In this document: positions 1-10,995 of the stretch, one piece after another
How the letters are laid out: every line of letters starts with the position of its first letter
Position numbering within the stretch: position 1 is the stretch's first letter
Assembly: GCA_018806915.1 (NCBI GenBank)
Contig: JAGKQI010000098.1
Location: 4,085,822-4,149,821, forward strand
Origin: Phytophthora colocasiae
Lineage: Eukaryota; Oomycota; Peronosporomycetes; Peronosporales; Peronosporaceae
DNA: 64,000 nucleotides
Reading direction: 5' to 3'
The notes under the pieces: model-generated
Told to the model about the DNA's origin: nothing
The model's database searches: none
The model's input: only the letters and a program-made list of their open reading frames with translations
Position numbers and translations under genes: made by a program

Positions 1-306
1 CACACGGCAGCATTCGGTGTTAATGAGTTAGAATTTGTTAGTGTCGACGTGGATGCTGTAGGCGGACTGTTGGCAACAATCCCCAATCTTCACTGCGTCG
101 AAGCATTGCTCAGTCCGATGATCCAGGCCGATTTAGTATGCGTGAAAGTCGAAGAACCTTCATGGATAAACAGTATTAACTGCCACGACCGCTCTCCTGC
201 AATGCTGGCCGCGGCTATCCGAGTCGTGGACAAATGCGAAGCAGAGCGAGGGTACGCTTCATCTTCACCGCCACAGCCAATGGCTCTCGCCTTTATCCTG
301 AGCTAA
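1..306 (+). CDS. 3' end of an unidentified gene (5' partial)
   Basis: A frame is open from the first base of the window to a stop at 304-306, giving about 101 residues with no convincing internal start. The only ATG near the beginning (53-55) is in another frame, so the true start or an upstream exon lies outside the window. The peptide is mixed hydrophobic/acidic with a C-terminal helix-like stretch (AAIRVVDKCEAERG). I do not recognise a family. It could be the last exon of a real gene or a chance frame at the window edge. Confidence 0.4.
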   Translation, partial: HTAAFGVNELEFVSVDVDAVGGLLATIPNLHCVEALLSPMIQADLVCVKVEEPSWINSINCHDRSPAMLAAAIRVVDKCEAERGYASSSPPQPMALAFILS

Positions 307-533
307 TCACTTGAATAGGCATTTTGAAACTCCTGCTTCAGTTTGCGATGTCGCAGTATCAAGAAGACGTAGTCGATGGAAGTCCAGAACGTACACGACC
401 GGGTAACGCTGCTGCTGCGCGGTCACGTCCGGCCTGGAATCAACGGGCACAAATATGTTAATGTATTTACACTAAAAGCTTACAAGAGGCAGTGAGACCT
501 GACACCACCATAAAATAATAATGTCAAACTTGC

Positions 534-2166
534 TCATACCGGAGTGCGATAGCTCTGCATGGACTGGAACGGCGTCTCCTGCACCTCCTTCGGCGAGTTT
601 TTGTGCCGTGCACTGCCATCGAACAATGATTCAATGTCTTCAAGCATGATACCAGTAGTCTCCGGGCACAGGTAGTACACAAATACGCCGCTAACAACGC
701 ACGTGCCGGCAAACAAGAAGAACACGCCGTTGATATTTAAAGACGGAAAAAGCTTGACCACCCAAGTCATGACGACACCCATAAGCCAGTTAGCCATCGT
801 AGAAAGTGACACCGCGATAGATCGCACATTGAGGGGGAAGATCTCTGCCGGGTAGATCCAGCACACTGGTCCCCACGAAATTGCGAAGTTGAAGACGAAA
901 AATGATGTTGCCACAATAATAGCATACCCCGCTGACTTCGTACAGCCTGCACTCTCAGTATTGCCATCGCAACCGATTGTGAACAGGATGGCAGACACCA
1001 AGTGGCCAACCACCATGCCCACAGCGCCGATAAGGAGCAACTGCCGGCGACCGTAGGTATCAACCCAACGCATTGCCGGAATGGTGCTCACAAAATTCAC
1101 GATCGACAGGATTAGTACCGACAAAATACCGTCGCCTACAACATCCTTGAAAATGAGACCGCCATACGTGAATACGGGATTGATTCCCGTGGCCTGCTGT
1201 AGAACCTGAAGCAGCATGGCGATAATGACACGCTTGAGAACGGACGGTTCCATAAGTTCCTTGTACCCTCCTGGTTGTCCTTCTCTCGCAATCTGTGCAC
1301 CGATGGCTCGCAGTTCTCGGCCAATTTTCCGTGTCTGTCGAAGCTTTTTTAAAACAGCAGAGGCTGCGTCCTTGCCCTTGTGTAGATACGTCCATCGTGG
1401 GCTTTCTGGCACGAAAAATATTCCAAGCATGACGATGATAGGCGCCGCCATTGCCACTCCATTAGTTATTCTCCATCCGCGATCATGGTTCTCGATGATT
1501 TGGTTTACGATATTAGCCGACAGCAGTCCCGTGACGACAGTCATTTGCATAAATCCTGAAAGGAAGCCACGCAATTCCTTAGGGGCCATCTCTGCCCCGA
1601 AGAGCGGCAGTGAAAACGAAGAATTACCGACACCCATTCCCTGAATAAACCGCGCGACGAGCAATGAACCATGTGCTTGTCTGGGGCAGAAAGCCAGCCA
1701 TGATGTGCCCAAACAGAAAAGAGAACCAGCCTGAAATATAGTAAGACGGCGACCGAGCTTGTCTGCTATCCACCCGCCGATAATTGCTCCAACCTAAATG
1801 GTCATAACGTGTGAGTACAAACTAAGCCACACCCCCTATAATACCATAAAAAGAAAACCCACTCACCATGCAGCCAATGTTGTACGTCATGTTGTACCAC
1901 AACGTGTAGTCTACCCAGCGCTGCGGTAGCTCTGCTGTGGCTCGTGTACAGTCTGTCATCGTCTGGCCATGCCATCCTACGCAGAAGTCGTTGAGAAACG
2001 ACTCCATGACGAGTACGCCGCCTGTCACACCCTGGTCGTAGCCGAAGAAGATGCCACCTAGCGATGCAAATATGCAGACGATGATAGCGTACGTGCGGTT
2101 GCCCTCAGTGGGCGTCAGGTCCTGGCGCCCCTGGTCGTCGTAGAAGTTCATTGCCACGCCCACCAT
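534..2166 (-). CDS. Sugar transporter, major facilitator superfamily (two exons)
   Basis: A hexose/H+ symporter-type permease of the plasma membrane, expected to import monosaccharides. Exon 1 is 2166-1867 and exon 2 is 1793-534. The 73-nt intron 1794-1866 has GTGAGT at its donor and ATTTAG at its acceptor; splicing is in phase and gives 519 residues. Visible sugar-porter signatures are GGIFFGYDQGVTGG in TM1, the loop motif GGWIADKLGRR created across the exon junction, PESPRW after TM6, QQATGIN in TM7 and PETTG near the C-terminus. The length is typical of the family (about 500 residues). It diverges from the TGS1-like gene, sharing a 569-bp intergenic interval. The substrate cannot be read from sequence; glucose or another hexose is the family expectation. 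Confidence 0.93.
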
Positions 2167-2735
2167 CGTGACCTGTTGTGTCTGTGCCTCTTGGTGTTGA
2201 TGTCCACTGTGTCTGAGTCTGATCTGATGTTTGTTTAGAATGCTGCCCGAGCCGAATTAGAGTTTTATCTGGTACTATACCCTCCGCTGTCCGATCGATC
2301 TTAAGCCGACGGCGCCACGTCCTTCGCTCCTGCCAGCATGCGTTCCAATGCGAAAATGACCGGCAGCGAGGTGCGCCATTCCGAGTTGTGAAAAACACGG
2401 TGCCAGTATTGTGCCTTCTACAACCGATAACCTTCCAAAAGAGGTTACATCTAGAATTCGGACACTGGTTTTGTAAAAGTTTTTAGTGCACTCCATAATA
2501 AATTAAACCTGTAATGTACAATGTGTTTGGAGATGAGCGCAGTTTCCATATCTGCAAGTTCAACCCTACTACCTGTTGTGTGGCTTACACAAAGATGCTC
2601 TGTCCAATATGCATGATTGGTTTAAAAAAACTGCCTCCATCTACGACTGGCTAAAATAGAATCATACAAATCTCAAGTCAACCATCAAGCTCTTATTCAA
2701 GAGCTCCACCGTTTCAAATCTCACTCAGCTGGTTG
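2167..2735. promoter_or_regulatory. Shared intergenic interval between divergent genes
   Basis: 569 bp separate the start codons of the sugar transporter (-) and the TGS1-like gene (+), so both promoters must lie here. No clear match to the 16-nt oomycete Inr-FPR consensus was found. CTCACTCAG about 15 bp before the ATG at 2736 is a weak Inr-like candidate. Short open frames on the minus strand here are not supported as genes. Confidence 0.4.
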
Positions 2736-4382
2736 ATGGAAGTGCAGGACCCCGACGAGTCTTTGTCTGGCGCGGCGCCTCGGCCGACGGCGGCAACTCG
2801 GGTGTCTCCAACATCTCGCTCTACCATCAACAGACGCCAGCGCAGCAGTAGCCTGGACAATGAGCGCTCGTGGCGGCCGGCGAGCGGCTTCGCGTCCAAG
2901 CACCAGGCCGAGATGGAGGCCAAACGCCAGTACAGGGAGCGCCAGTTGCAGCGGGCTCACCAGATACAGCAACTGCAGGAGGAGAAAAAGAGGCGCGAGG
3001 CGGAGTTGGCTAAGGGTCCCAAGCCCAACGACCACGTGATCGTGGAAGAGGGCGAGTGGAAAACCGTGGTGTCACACGGCCGCCGAGCTCGGAGCGACCG
3101 TCGAACGGTGCAGGCAACCACCGGTATCCTCCTTCCGATGCCTCCGGGCCCTCCTTCTCTTGGGATTAGTCACTCGATGGACGGATCATTAATGTTTGCT
3201 GCGATGAGCTCAGGACGTTCCCTAAGTCAGGACGAGATGGAAACTGCCGATGTAGCGAGAAGGAAGCGAAGACAGCAACTGAAAAGGAGGCAAAAGACTC
3301 CTTCCCAGCGTGCAGAGGCGAAGCTGGAGACGGCGAATGGAGTTCCACACCCGTCGCTGTTAGGTGAGGTGATGTTTGCACGACGCAGTAGTTTACAGAG
3401 GCTGGCGGACAAAATTCACGCGGATGATGCAGTGGCAGCACATAATGGAAGGCACACAGATGGGAACGCGCAGCTCCGCAACCCCACAGGTGCGACAAAT
3501 TCACCTGAAGTCGGTACGAAAAAGACGTCGTCCATGAGCAAAAATCATGGCGGCACAAAGACGCATTATCACAACGAGAGTGCTGATTCAAGTCCTCGCG
3601 GGCATGCACATCAAAACAATCGCGCAAATCGACGGTCTTGCTCAAGATTAGACTCACCGCGATCGCCTCGATCGGGATCGGATTCGCATGGGTCACCCCG
3701 CCCCAAAAAGTGCGGGGATAAGCGCGATTTTTTCTTCCGGAACTTGGATTATGCCCTTCGCAACCAGCTCCAAGTGGACGAGGTTGCAGAGTTTAGTGTG
3801 ACGGACTTCGAGATGGCTACCAAGATTTCTCAATTCGTGTTGGATCTATTTGCTCTACCCAAGGATACTAGAACGTCGGAGAGCAATGACGAGGGCCACG
3901 AGAACGAAAGTATGACCACGAAAGAGCGCGAAAAGTTCGAGCTGGTTGTGACGGACGGCACCGCATGTGTCGGAGGCAACGTGCTGTCGTTCTGCGATTT
4001 CTTCACGCACGTGAATGCCATCGAGAATGACCCGACACGCGTGAAAATGTTGCGTCATAACGTGCGGGTTCTCCAGAAGACAAACGCAAGGTGTATTCAC
4101 GCAAACTACTTGGACGTAATGCTGGAACTAGAGCAGGACGTGGTGTTTTTGGATCCGCCATGGGGAGGACCGGAGTACAAGGATCTGGACAAGGTGGATC
4201 TTTTTCTTGGAGGATTACCACTACATGAGATCTGTACGCGGCTCCAGGATAGTGCCAAGTGCGTCGTCTTGAAAGTGCCAAGCAATTTTGACGACGCAAA
4301 GTTTTCGCAGCATGTACCTGGTAAAGTACTGATCCGCCGTGACCTCAAGAAGATGCACCTTGTACTGCTTGATTTTCGGTAG
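2736..4382 (+). CDS. TGS1-like trimethylguanosine synthase (RNA cap N2-methyltransferase)
   Basis: Predicted SAM-dependent enzyme that converts the m7G cap of snRNA/snoRNA to 2,2,7-trimethylguanosine in the nucleus. The first ATG is 2736, giving 548 residues. The N-terminal ~330 residues are basic and low complexity, with a helical charged stretch (RERQLQRAHQIQQLQEEKK) and GEWKTVVS. The last ~150 residues form the methyltransferase: a glycine-rich SAM loop (TDGTACVGGN), an acidic strand (AIENDPTRV) and the family hallmark DPPWGGPEY starting at residue 473. In known TGS1 enzymes the tryptophan of this motif stacks on the m7G base. There is no intron. It is longer at the N-terminus than minimal yeast Tgs1, as metazoan TGS1 is. 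Confidence 0.88.
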   Translation: MEVQDPDESLSGAAPRPTAATRVSPTSRSTINRRQRSSSLDNERSWRPASGFASKHQAEMEAKRQYRERQLQRAHQIQQLQEEKKRREAELAKGPKPNDHVIVEEGEWKTVVSHGRRARSDRRTVQATTGILLPMPPGPPSLGISHSMDGSLMFAAMSSGRSLSQDEMETADVARRKRRQQLKRRQKTPSQRAEAKLETANGVPHPSLLGEVMFARRSSLQRLADKIHADDAVAAHNGRHTDGNAQLRNPTGATNSPEVGTKKTSSMSKNHGGTKTHYHNESADSSPRGHAHQNNRANRRSCSRLDSPRSPRSGSDSHGSPRPKKCGDKRDFFFRNLDYALRNQLQVDEVAEFSVTDFEMATKISQFVLDLFALPKDTRTSESNDEGHENESMTTKEREKFELVVTDGTACVGGNVLSFCDFFTHVNAIENDPTRVKMLRHNVRVLQKTNARCIHANYLDVMLELEQDVVFLDPPWGGPEYKDLDKVDLFLGGLPLHEICTRLQDSAKCVVLKVPSNFDDAKFSQHVPGKVLIRRDLKKMHLVLLDFR

Positions 4383-4658
4383 TGGTGATACATGTAGCTA
4401 CAATTTGTTCATACAGTACCGAAATTGACAAGTTGAAGAGCTCTTCAACTGTGATGTACACCACACATTTTCGTACTTACCACGTAACTAATTTTACGCG
4501 CCTTCTTGACCAACGCTGCCATACATAAATCGGCACATCGGCAGGAGGAAGGAGGAGGAGAAACCCTCTCGCTCTCTCTCCGCTCTTGCTGCTGGGTTCA
4601 AGGCCTCCCCGCTCAGCTACTTCACAAGCGACCACAAAGACAGGGACCTTCACTCTTC

Positions 4659-7600
4659 ATGTCGTTCGGTGGGTTCGGCAGCACCAGCACGCCTGCAAGC
4701 GGCGGGTTCGGCGGGTTCGGGTCAGGCGGCACCAGCGGCGGCTTCGGCAGCTCTGCAGCTGCGTCTCCCTTCGGCGGAGGTGCAGCCACTGGCGGCTTCG
4801 GTTCCGGTGCGTCAACTTTCGGCGCGGGGGCGGCTAAATCTGCTTTCGGGGGCTTCGGAGCCGCGGCGCCAGCCACAGGCGGCGGATTCGGCACTCAACA
4901 AACGACCACGACGGGTTTTGGCGGCTTCGGAGCGACGGCGGCGCCTACCACGGGTTTCGGCGCGGCAGCCCCAGCGACGACCTCAGGATTCGGCGCCGCG
5001 TCGGCATTTGGTGGTGGCGCAACTCCCGGCGGCTTCGGATCTTCTGGCACATCCGCTTTCGGAGCCAGCACCCCTTTCGGGGCCAAGCCAGCGGCGAGTT
5101 CCAGCCCTTTTGGAGCTGCAAGCACATTTGGCGGTGGTGCAGGCACTTCAAGCAACTTTGGAGGTGCAGCCACGACAGGAGGCTTTGGTACGCCCGCGCC
5201 TGCTAGCGGCGGCATGTTTGGCAACACGTCAGGAGGATTCGGAGCCTCAGCAGCCAAGAGTCCGTTCGGAGCGACATCTACAGCCACAACGGGAGGCTTT
5301 GGCTCCCAGCCGACGGGCACGACAGGCTTCGGGGGATTTGGCGCACAACCAGCAGCAGCTCCTGCAACTGGACAGGTACAGGTTGGCACGGGACAACCAG
5401 CCTATCAGCCTACGCGTGAGATGGAACCATCAGGAACGGGTGGCACGGCTAACTACGTCTCTATCTCACGTATGCCTGCGTACTCACACAAGTCCACAGA
5501 GGAGCTTCGTTACGAAGACTATTTGAAGCGTACAAACCCTGCAGCGGCCCAGGCTGCAGCTACGCAGAATGCCCCAGCACCTGGTGCTACGACTGGGGGA
5601 ACAGGAGCTTTTGGTGGCTTCGGTTCGCAACCAACCACAAGTTCGGCTTTTGGCACAACTGGGGGCTTCGGCACCAACCAACCTTCGGCATTTGGCGCAA
5701 CGTCTACTACTGGAGGCTTCGGATCGTCAGCTTTTGGCTCCACGACGACAGCGCCGACGACCGGCGGTTTCGGTGGATTTGGATCACAGCCTGCAGCCCC
5801 GGCTACAAGTGGTGGCGTGTTTGGGAATACTGCTGCCCGTCCAACTACAGGTGCATTCGGCGCACCAGCTACAAGCAGTGCATTTGGAGCTACACCCGGT
5901 GCCACCTCAGCTTTCGGAGCGCCTGCCACTGGCGGCGGTTTTGGAGCTACGACTGGTGGATTTGGTAGCAGCTTTGGCGCAGCACCAGCAGCACAACCTC
6001 AGACTGGTGGGTTTGGAGGTTTTGGTACCGCCACCCCAGCTGCGTCATCTGGCTTTGGTGCCTCAGCATTTGGCAAACCGGCAGCGTCCGGAGGTTTTGG
6101 AAGCTTTGGGGCCACAGCGACTCCTGCAGCGGCACCAGCTACGGGCGGTTTTGGATTTGGCGCGGCCCAGCCACAAACAGGTGCTACAACTTCCCTCTTT
6201 GGTGGAGCTCCTGCTGCAGCTCCTGCTTCTACAGGTTTTTCGTTCGGTGCGACCGCACCAAAGCCTGCCACGACGGGAGGCTTTGGCTTTGGTTCAACTG
6301 GTGGTACTAGTGCGTTCGGAAGCACTACGGGCAGTGCTTTTGGAGCGGCGACTCCCAGTGCTTTTGGTGCTGCCCCAGCACAACCAACGGCAGGCGCGAC
6401 ATCTCTCTTTGGGTCTACTACTGGAGCTACTGGCTCAACCGGCGGTTTCGGGTTTGGAGCCACACCGTCCACCACGCCTGGTGCAGGAACCAGTTTGTTT
6501 GGAGCAGCCAAGCCTGCAACAACCAGTCTTTTTGGGTCAACGGCAGGTAGTACTACCACAGGGGGACTCTTCAGCAACACTGCGGGAGCAGGAGGTTCGT
6601 CTCTTTTTGGAGGAACTAACACGGCTGCCAACACTGGCACAACTGGATTTGGCTTCGGTACTGGTGGTGGTTTTGGAAGCACTACTACCGGTGGCTTCGG
6701 CGGCTTTGGAGCTGCAGCAACCCCGGCTGCTCCAACGGGAGGCTTTGGCGCAACAGGTAGTTTGTTCGGACAGGCGCAGCAACCAGCCCAGACAGCCGCC
6801 GCACAACCACAGAATTTGGTAGCAGCTCCTGACGTGAACCCATATGGCGCTGGATCGTTTGGTGCCGGCCTTGTTGAACAGAATGTGAAGGCAGCGTTGG
6901 ATCTTCAGTCAATCAAGACAGGTTCAAGCGCGTCTTCTCGTCTGACTACCTTCGCAGATGATGTAGGCCTCCCTAGAGGACCATTGGATCCGCCTTTAGT
7001 AACGCGTCGCCAAACCGTGAGCAATCGCCACGCCATCCCGGTTTCCTTCATTCGTGGCTCGTTCAAGGGATCCAGGAGTCGATTTTCAACGTTTACGTCT
7101 CCGTCGCTGCCGTCTGCTCTTTCCAGCGGCGTGCGGGCAAAGTCAGAATCCAGCAACAGTGGCAAGAACGATGAATTCAAGTTTACGTCCTCGCTCTTCC
7201 GCAACTCAGTGACGAAGAAACTGGTGATCAACAAGGGTGACAAAAACTCGGGCCGAGGCAACAGAACTAATTCACATGTGTCCGTTGTTCCCCTTACTGA
7301 TAATGACTACGTCGACCTCCACGAGATCGGAAGTGCTCATACCCGGTTGCTGAAGCCAAGTGACGACGGCAAGTATAGCATCAGCTTTTGCAACCAGACG
7401 AACAAAAAATCGTTTTCACTGCGTCTGTACCCGAACCAAACGGTGAAACAAGCCAGATCTGAAGTGAAGCAGTTACTGCGTGAAAGCAGTGCGTCGGCGG
7501 TATCCTCAATCCTTGACATCGAGTTGGTTTTGAGAGGCCGAATTGTGCATGACAACAGTACCATTGACGAGCTGCAGTTAAAGGAATTGGACTCCATTGA

Positions 7601-10600
7601 TGTTGTCGTCATTGAAAACCCAGCCGAGAACAAAGAGCATGAAGCCCAAAGTACCTCAGTTTCTTCTTTGGCCAAGAAACCTGATGCCCAGCCTAATGAA
7701 GAGGCAGTTCCACCCAAGCGTTTCATGACATATGATGAGTATTTGGCTTCGGCCAGTCACGATGAAGATGATCTGTTTAAGGACACCGAGGCGAATCGTA
7801 CTAGCAGTGTGTCTCCTGCGTCATCTTCTTGTCCCATATTGAAGAACAAGGACTACTATACTATCCCATCGTACGAGCGTCTGCAGGCTATGGCCGACCA
7901 TGAGTTGTCACAAGTGGAAAAGTTCACGGTTGGCTGCCGCGGGTTGGGTGCTGTGGAGTGGATTGGCAAGACCGATGTGCGTGATCTTGACCTTGACGAA
8001 CTGGTGTACTTTGAGAAAAAGGAGGTGATTGTTTACAAGGACGACACGAAGAAACATGAGCTTGGCAAGGGTTTGAATAAGCCTGCTGTTGTTGAACTTC
8101 TGGGTATATTCCCTCCTCGCAAGTCGGCTTCTCCTGAGAAGTACAAGGAACGTGTGAAGCAGCGAACCCAAGATATTGGCGCTACCTTCCTTGACTACTC
8201 TATTGAGAAGGGTATTTGGCGATTCCGTGTTGAACACTTCAGTCGCTATGGCTTTGATGACGATGATGATGATGAGGAGGATGTCGACATGGATGGTCAC
8301 GACAGGACTGGAGACGCAAGCAACACTGAGCTGCACGTTGAGCTGTCTCGCAAGCCCGGAATGACCCGTGGGCCCGTGGTTCGTCGAGGAGTGATTCCTT
8401 TTTCCGCGGAGCGAAGTGGGCTCTTTCGTCAATCTGGTATCTATGGCGGGGAAGTGAACAGCAGCAGTGTTGTTGTTTCGTTTGGAGAGCACAATACCCC
8501 TTCAGCTGCCAGCGACAAGTGGACTGGGATGTCTGATGACTTGGAAAGTGTCGGACCTTTGTCGGAATCTCAGATGGATTTTAATGTAGAGGAAGCGGTG
8601 GTGGCAACGAAGAAAGTCCAGCGACCTACTAGCGAGGTGTTTCCTATGATTCCGTACAGTCTGAAACCGCTGGGCGTGAACAGTGTTGATCGCCTACAAC
8701 CGCGGGAGAAATCTACGACGTACCAGATGATGCTGCAAGCATCGAACCAGGGACAATCAAAAGTTGTGCGCAACCATGTTGATGGTGGAATGTTCATGGC
8801 CCGCTCATTTCGCTGCTCTTGGGGCCCCAACGGGGAGCTTGTGAATCTTGGGAAGCTCGTTTCGCGTCCAGAGGACTACTTGAACGTTAAAAACAAGGGC
8901 CGTCGTATTTCCATTGAGTTCCCACTTCGGCTTTCTGAAACGCGTAAATCGGATATCCACGATGGGCTGAAACTGCACTACGAGTACTCTTCAAAGGGAC
9001 GGGGCCCGGACGATTTTGTTGATCGGGATGGTTCCGAGGTTCCTGCTCAGTTTGCACTTCCTGTTCACGGACCGCTGATGAGTTGCCTGCATCAATATGT
9101 CGCCCACGCTGAAAACCGCGTTAAGAAATCAGTATGTCGTTCGTCTGAGGAGCGTACTTTACTTGTCTGGAGGCTGATTCAGTCTCTATGGGGTCAAGAA
9201 CATGGCGCAAAGTTGGAAGACAGACCGGATTCAGCCTTCTATCCACTCGCGTCGAGAGATGACCCCAACGAAGTAGAGAATCTGGACACGTTCCAGACGG
9301 TGGATCTGCGCCGTGAGGCCATTTCGCAGTGGTTCGAGATCGCTTTGAAAGATGCAGGAAACGCTGGCACTTTTGACAGCACTCCCAGCCTCGAAGGTGT
9401 ATTGAGTCTTTTATGCCAGCATCGAATAGCTGAAGCTTCAGAAATGGCAATGGAATGCGGCGACTTCCGTCTGGCAACGCTGATTGCCCAGGCAGCATCT
9501 TACGAAAGCAACGATTTCCGAAGTCTGATGGAAACGCAAATGGCGCAGTGGAGCGAGAATGGATCACTGGAATTTATGGATAAAACGCTGGTTCTCATTT
9601 ACAGCACGTTAGCCGGTAGTGTCGAGGTGTTGACAGCTCAGAAAGGTGCGAACATGTCGTGGATTATGTGTCTTGCCATGTTTCTGTGGTATAAGCGTGG
9701 CCCCGCGACACCCTTAAAGTCTGCCTTGGCAGTTTACGAGGATGCAGTCAGTAAGAAACAGGCGTCAGGATCTCTGTCACTGTTTGCTCCTCCCGAAACA
9801 GGCAAAGATGACGTGTTGATGGAGCTGATGAAGCTCTACATTGAAGACGCGGCCTCACTCTGTAAAGTGCTGTCACCCAGTGGGTTTATGAGTCAAGACA
9901 CGCACCACCTGGACTATGAGCTGTCATGGCACCTGTACAGTGTTCTGCGTGCAATCGGATACAAGCTTGATCGTGAGTGGGAGTCGCACATCCAACAGAA
10001 TTTCATTCGACAACTCGAAGGCGCTGGGCTGTGGGAAGATGCAGTATATGTTGCACTCAACATTTCAGACGTTATCGAGCGTGAGAACACCTGCCGCGAA
10101 CTGCTCTATCGCAATGCGGATGTTTTGGCATCAGATATCTCCAAGCGAGAACAACTTTGTGAACGTTTCAACCTCCCTGCTGAATGGATTAGTGAGGCAC
10201 TTGCGGTACGGGCAGTTGCAAAGCTGGAGTATCACGAAGAAATTGCGCACTGGATGGCAGCACGTCATTATGAAGAAGCCCATGCCTGCCTAATTGCACA
10301 TGTGGCGATGCGTTGCCTTTTCAGTAACGAAAAGAGTGTGTTGATGGAATTACTGCTGGATATGGAGCCTATGACAGCGTATATCCCTCAGTGGAAGAGT
10401 TGCGACAAGGTGGATACAGTGGGCGGTGGTCTGCTGCTGGAGTATCTCCGTCTTGAGCAGCAAAAAGGACTGGAAGTTGGCCACGAGGACCAGTTTATTC
10501 AGCGCATTATGCTGCTTTCGCAGCAACTGTCCAGTGCTCGAGATGCCTCTGCAAAAGATGCAAGCAAGAAACGCGAGAAGAATGCTCTGTTGGCACAAAC

Positions 10601-10847
10601 GTGCGTGTCATCGATGATAGTATCGCTAGCCACACAGGCAGTTCAGCTGCGCTCTCTTCTGTCGTATACGCAGGAGCGCGAGTTTTCAGATGACGCTTCT
10701 TCAAGCTCGACGCCTCTGGAGCTGGAGCCCGAGTTTTTGGGCGGCCTTGCACACCTTGTCACTGGGCGCGAGACAAGCTTCGTGGAGTCGTACCGGACTA
10801 GCCAGCTGATGCACCTTTGCTCTACTTTCATTGATTGGCGAGCTTAA
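4659..10847 (+). CDS. NUP98-NUP96 nucleoporin precursor
   Basis: Precursor of the FG-repeat nucleoporin Nup98 and the scaffold nucleoporin Nup96. The start is set at ATG 4659, where the repeat region begins (MSFGGFGS); the frame extends further upstream without an ATG. 2062 residues, no intron. Residues ~1-740 are dense GFGxFG/SAFG/SLFG repeats. They are interrupted at ~262-290 by a GLEBS-like motif (MPAYSHKSTEELRYEDYLK), the Rae1/Gle2-binding element. Residues ~910-987 resemble a ubiquitin-like fold. The autoproteolytic domain runs from ~1058 to VEHFSRYGF, where the peptide bond F1194|S1195 is expected to self-cleave. An acidic DDDDDDEEDVDMD stretch and a helical Nup96 scaffold of ~850 residues follow. 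By homology the products sit at the nuclear pore and act in nucleocytoplasmic transport. Confidence 0.95.
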   Translation: MSFGGFGSTSTPASGGFGGFGSGGTSGGFGSSAAASPFGGGAATGGFGSGASTFGAGAAKSAFGGFGAAAPATGGGFGTQQTTTTGFGGFGATAAPTTGFGAAAPATTSGFGAASAFGGGATPGGFGSSGTSAFGASTPFGAKPAASSSPFGAASTFGGGAGTSSNFGGAATTGGFGTPAPASGGMFGNTSGGFGASAAKSPFGATSTATTGGFGSQPTGTTGFGGFGAQPAAAPATGQVQVGTGQPAYQPTREMEPSGTGGTANYVSISRMPAYSHKSTEELRYEDYLKRTNPAAAQAAATQNAPAPGATTGGTGAFGGFGSQPTTSSAFGTTGGFGTNQPSAFGATSTTGGFGSSAFGSTTTAPTTGGFGGFGSQPAAPATSGGVFGNTAARPTTGAFGAPATSSAFGATPGATSAFGAPATGGGFGATTGGFGSSFGAAPAAQPQTGGFGGFGTATPAASSGFGASAFGKPAASGGFGSFGATATPAAAPATGGFGFGAAQPQTGATTSLFGGAPAAAPASTGFSFGATAPKPATTGGFGFGSTGGTSAFGSTTGSAFGAATPSAFGAAPAQPTAGATSLFGSTTGATGSTGGFGFGATPSTTPGAGTSLFGAAKPATTSLFGSTAGSTTTGGLFSNTAGAGGSSLFGGTNTAANTGTTGFGFGTGGGFGSTTTGGFGGFGAAATPAAPTGGFGATGSLFGQAQQPAQTAAAQPQNLVAAPDVNPYGAGSFGAGLVEQNVKAALDLQSIKTGSSASSRLTTFADDVGLPRGPLDPPLVTRRQTVSNRHAIPVSFIRGSFKGSRSRFSTFTSPSLPSALSSGVRAKSESSNSGKNDEFKFTSSLFRNSVTKKLVINKGDKNSGRGNRTNSHVSVVPLTDNDYVDLHEIGSAHTRLLKPSDDGKYSISFCNQTNKKSFSLRLYPNQTVKQARSEVKQLLRESSASAVSSILDIELVLRGRIVHDNSTIDELQLKELDSIDVVVIENPAENKEHEAQSTSVSSLAKKPDAQPNEEAVPPKRFMTYDEYLASASHDEDDLFKDTEANRTSSVSPASSSCPILKNKDYYTIPSYERLQAMADHELSQVEKFTVGCRGLGAVEWIGKTDVRDLDLDELVYFEKKEVIVYKDDTKKHELGKGLNKPAVVELLGIFPPRKSASPEKYKERVKQRTQDIGATFLDYSIEKGIWRFRVEHFSRYGFDDDDDDEEDVDMDGHDRTGDASNTELHVELSRKPGMTRGPVVRRGVIPFSAERSGLFRQSGIYGGEVNSSSVVVSFGEHNTPSAASDKWTGMSDDLESVGPLSESQMDFNVEEAVVATKKVQRPTSEVFPMIPYSLKPLGVNSVDRLQPREKSTTYQMMLQASNQGQSKVVRNHVDGGMFMARSFRCSWGPNGELVNLGKLVSRPEDYLNVKNKGRRISIEFPLRLSETRKSDIHDGLKLHYEYSSKGRGPDDFVDRDGSEVPAQFALPVHGPLMSCLHQYVAHAENRVKKSVCRSSEERTLLVWRLIQSLWGQEHGAKLEDRPDSAFYPLASRDDPNEVENLDTFQTVDLRREAISQWFEIALKDAGNAGTFDSTPSLEGVLSLLCQHRIAEASEMAMECGDFRLATLIAQAASYESNDFRSLMETQMAQWSENGSLEFMDKTLVLIYSTLAGSVEVLTAQKGANMSWIMCLAMFLWYKRGPATPLKSALAVYEDAVSKKQASGSLSLFAPPETGKDDVLMELMKLYIEDAASLCKVLSPSGFMSQDTHHLDYELSWHLYSVLRAIGYKLDREWESHIQQNFIRQLEGAGLWEDAVYVALNISDVIERENTCRELLYRNADVLASDISKREQLCERFNLPAEWISEALAVRAVAKLEYHEEIAHWMAARHYEEAHACLIAHVAMRCLFSNEKSVLMELLLDMEPMTAYIPQWKSCDKVDTVGGGLLLEYLRLEQQKGLEVGHEDQFIQRIMLLSQQLSSARDASAKDASKKREKNALLAQTCVSSMIVSLATQAVQLRSLLSYTQEREFSDDASSSSTPLELEPEFLGGLAHLVTGRETSFVESYRTSQLMHLCSTFIDWRA
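8235..8243 (+). other. Predicted autoproteolytic site HF|S of Nup98-96
   Basis: Codons CAC TTC AGT encode H-F-S within WRFRVEHFSRYGF. In Nup98-96 precursors the peptide bond between F and S is broken by self-processing, with the histidine and the serine essential. All three residues are present here. Confidence 0.88.
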
Positions 10848-10995
10848 TCCGTACGCAGCAATCGAGGAAAATATCGAGATGGAATTGGAACTTGTATCTG
10901 CACATTGCTATGTCTTTTGACACCTTTCATATATTTGCTCGAGCTTTTGACTAACATTTTTTTTTCACTAACTACGAATGTCTTACTCTTATGTC

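Noticed and set aside
4622..6682. Long proline/alanine-rich open frames antisense to the FG-repeat region
   Set aside because: They are complements of Gly-Phe-Gly/Ala repeat codons; composition and periodicity follow the NUP98 frame.
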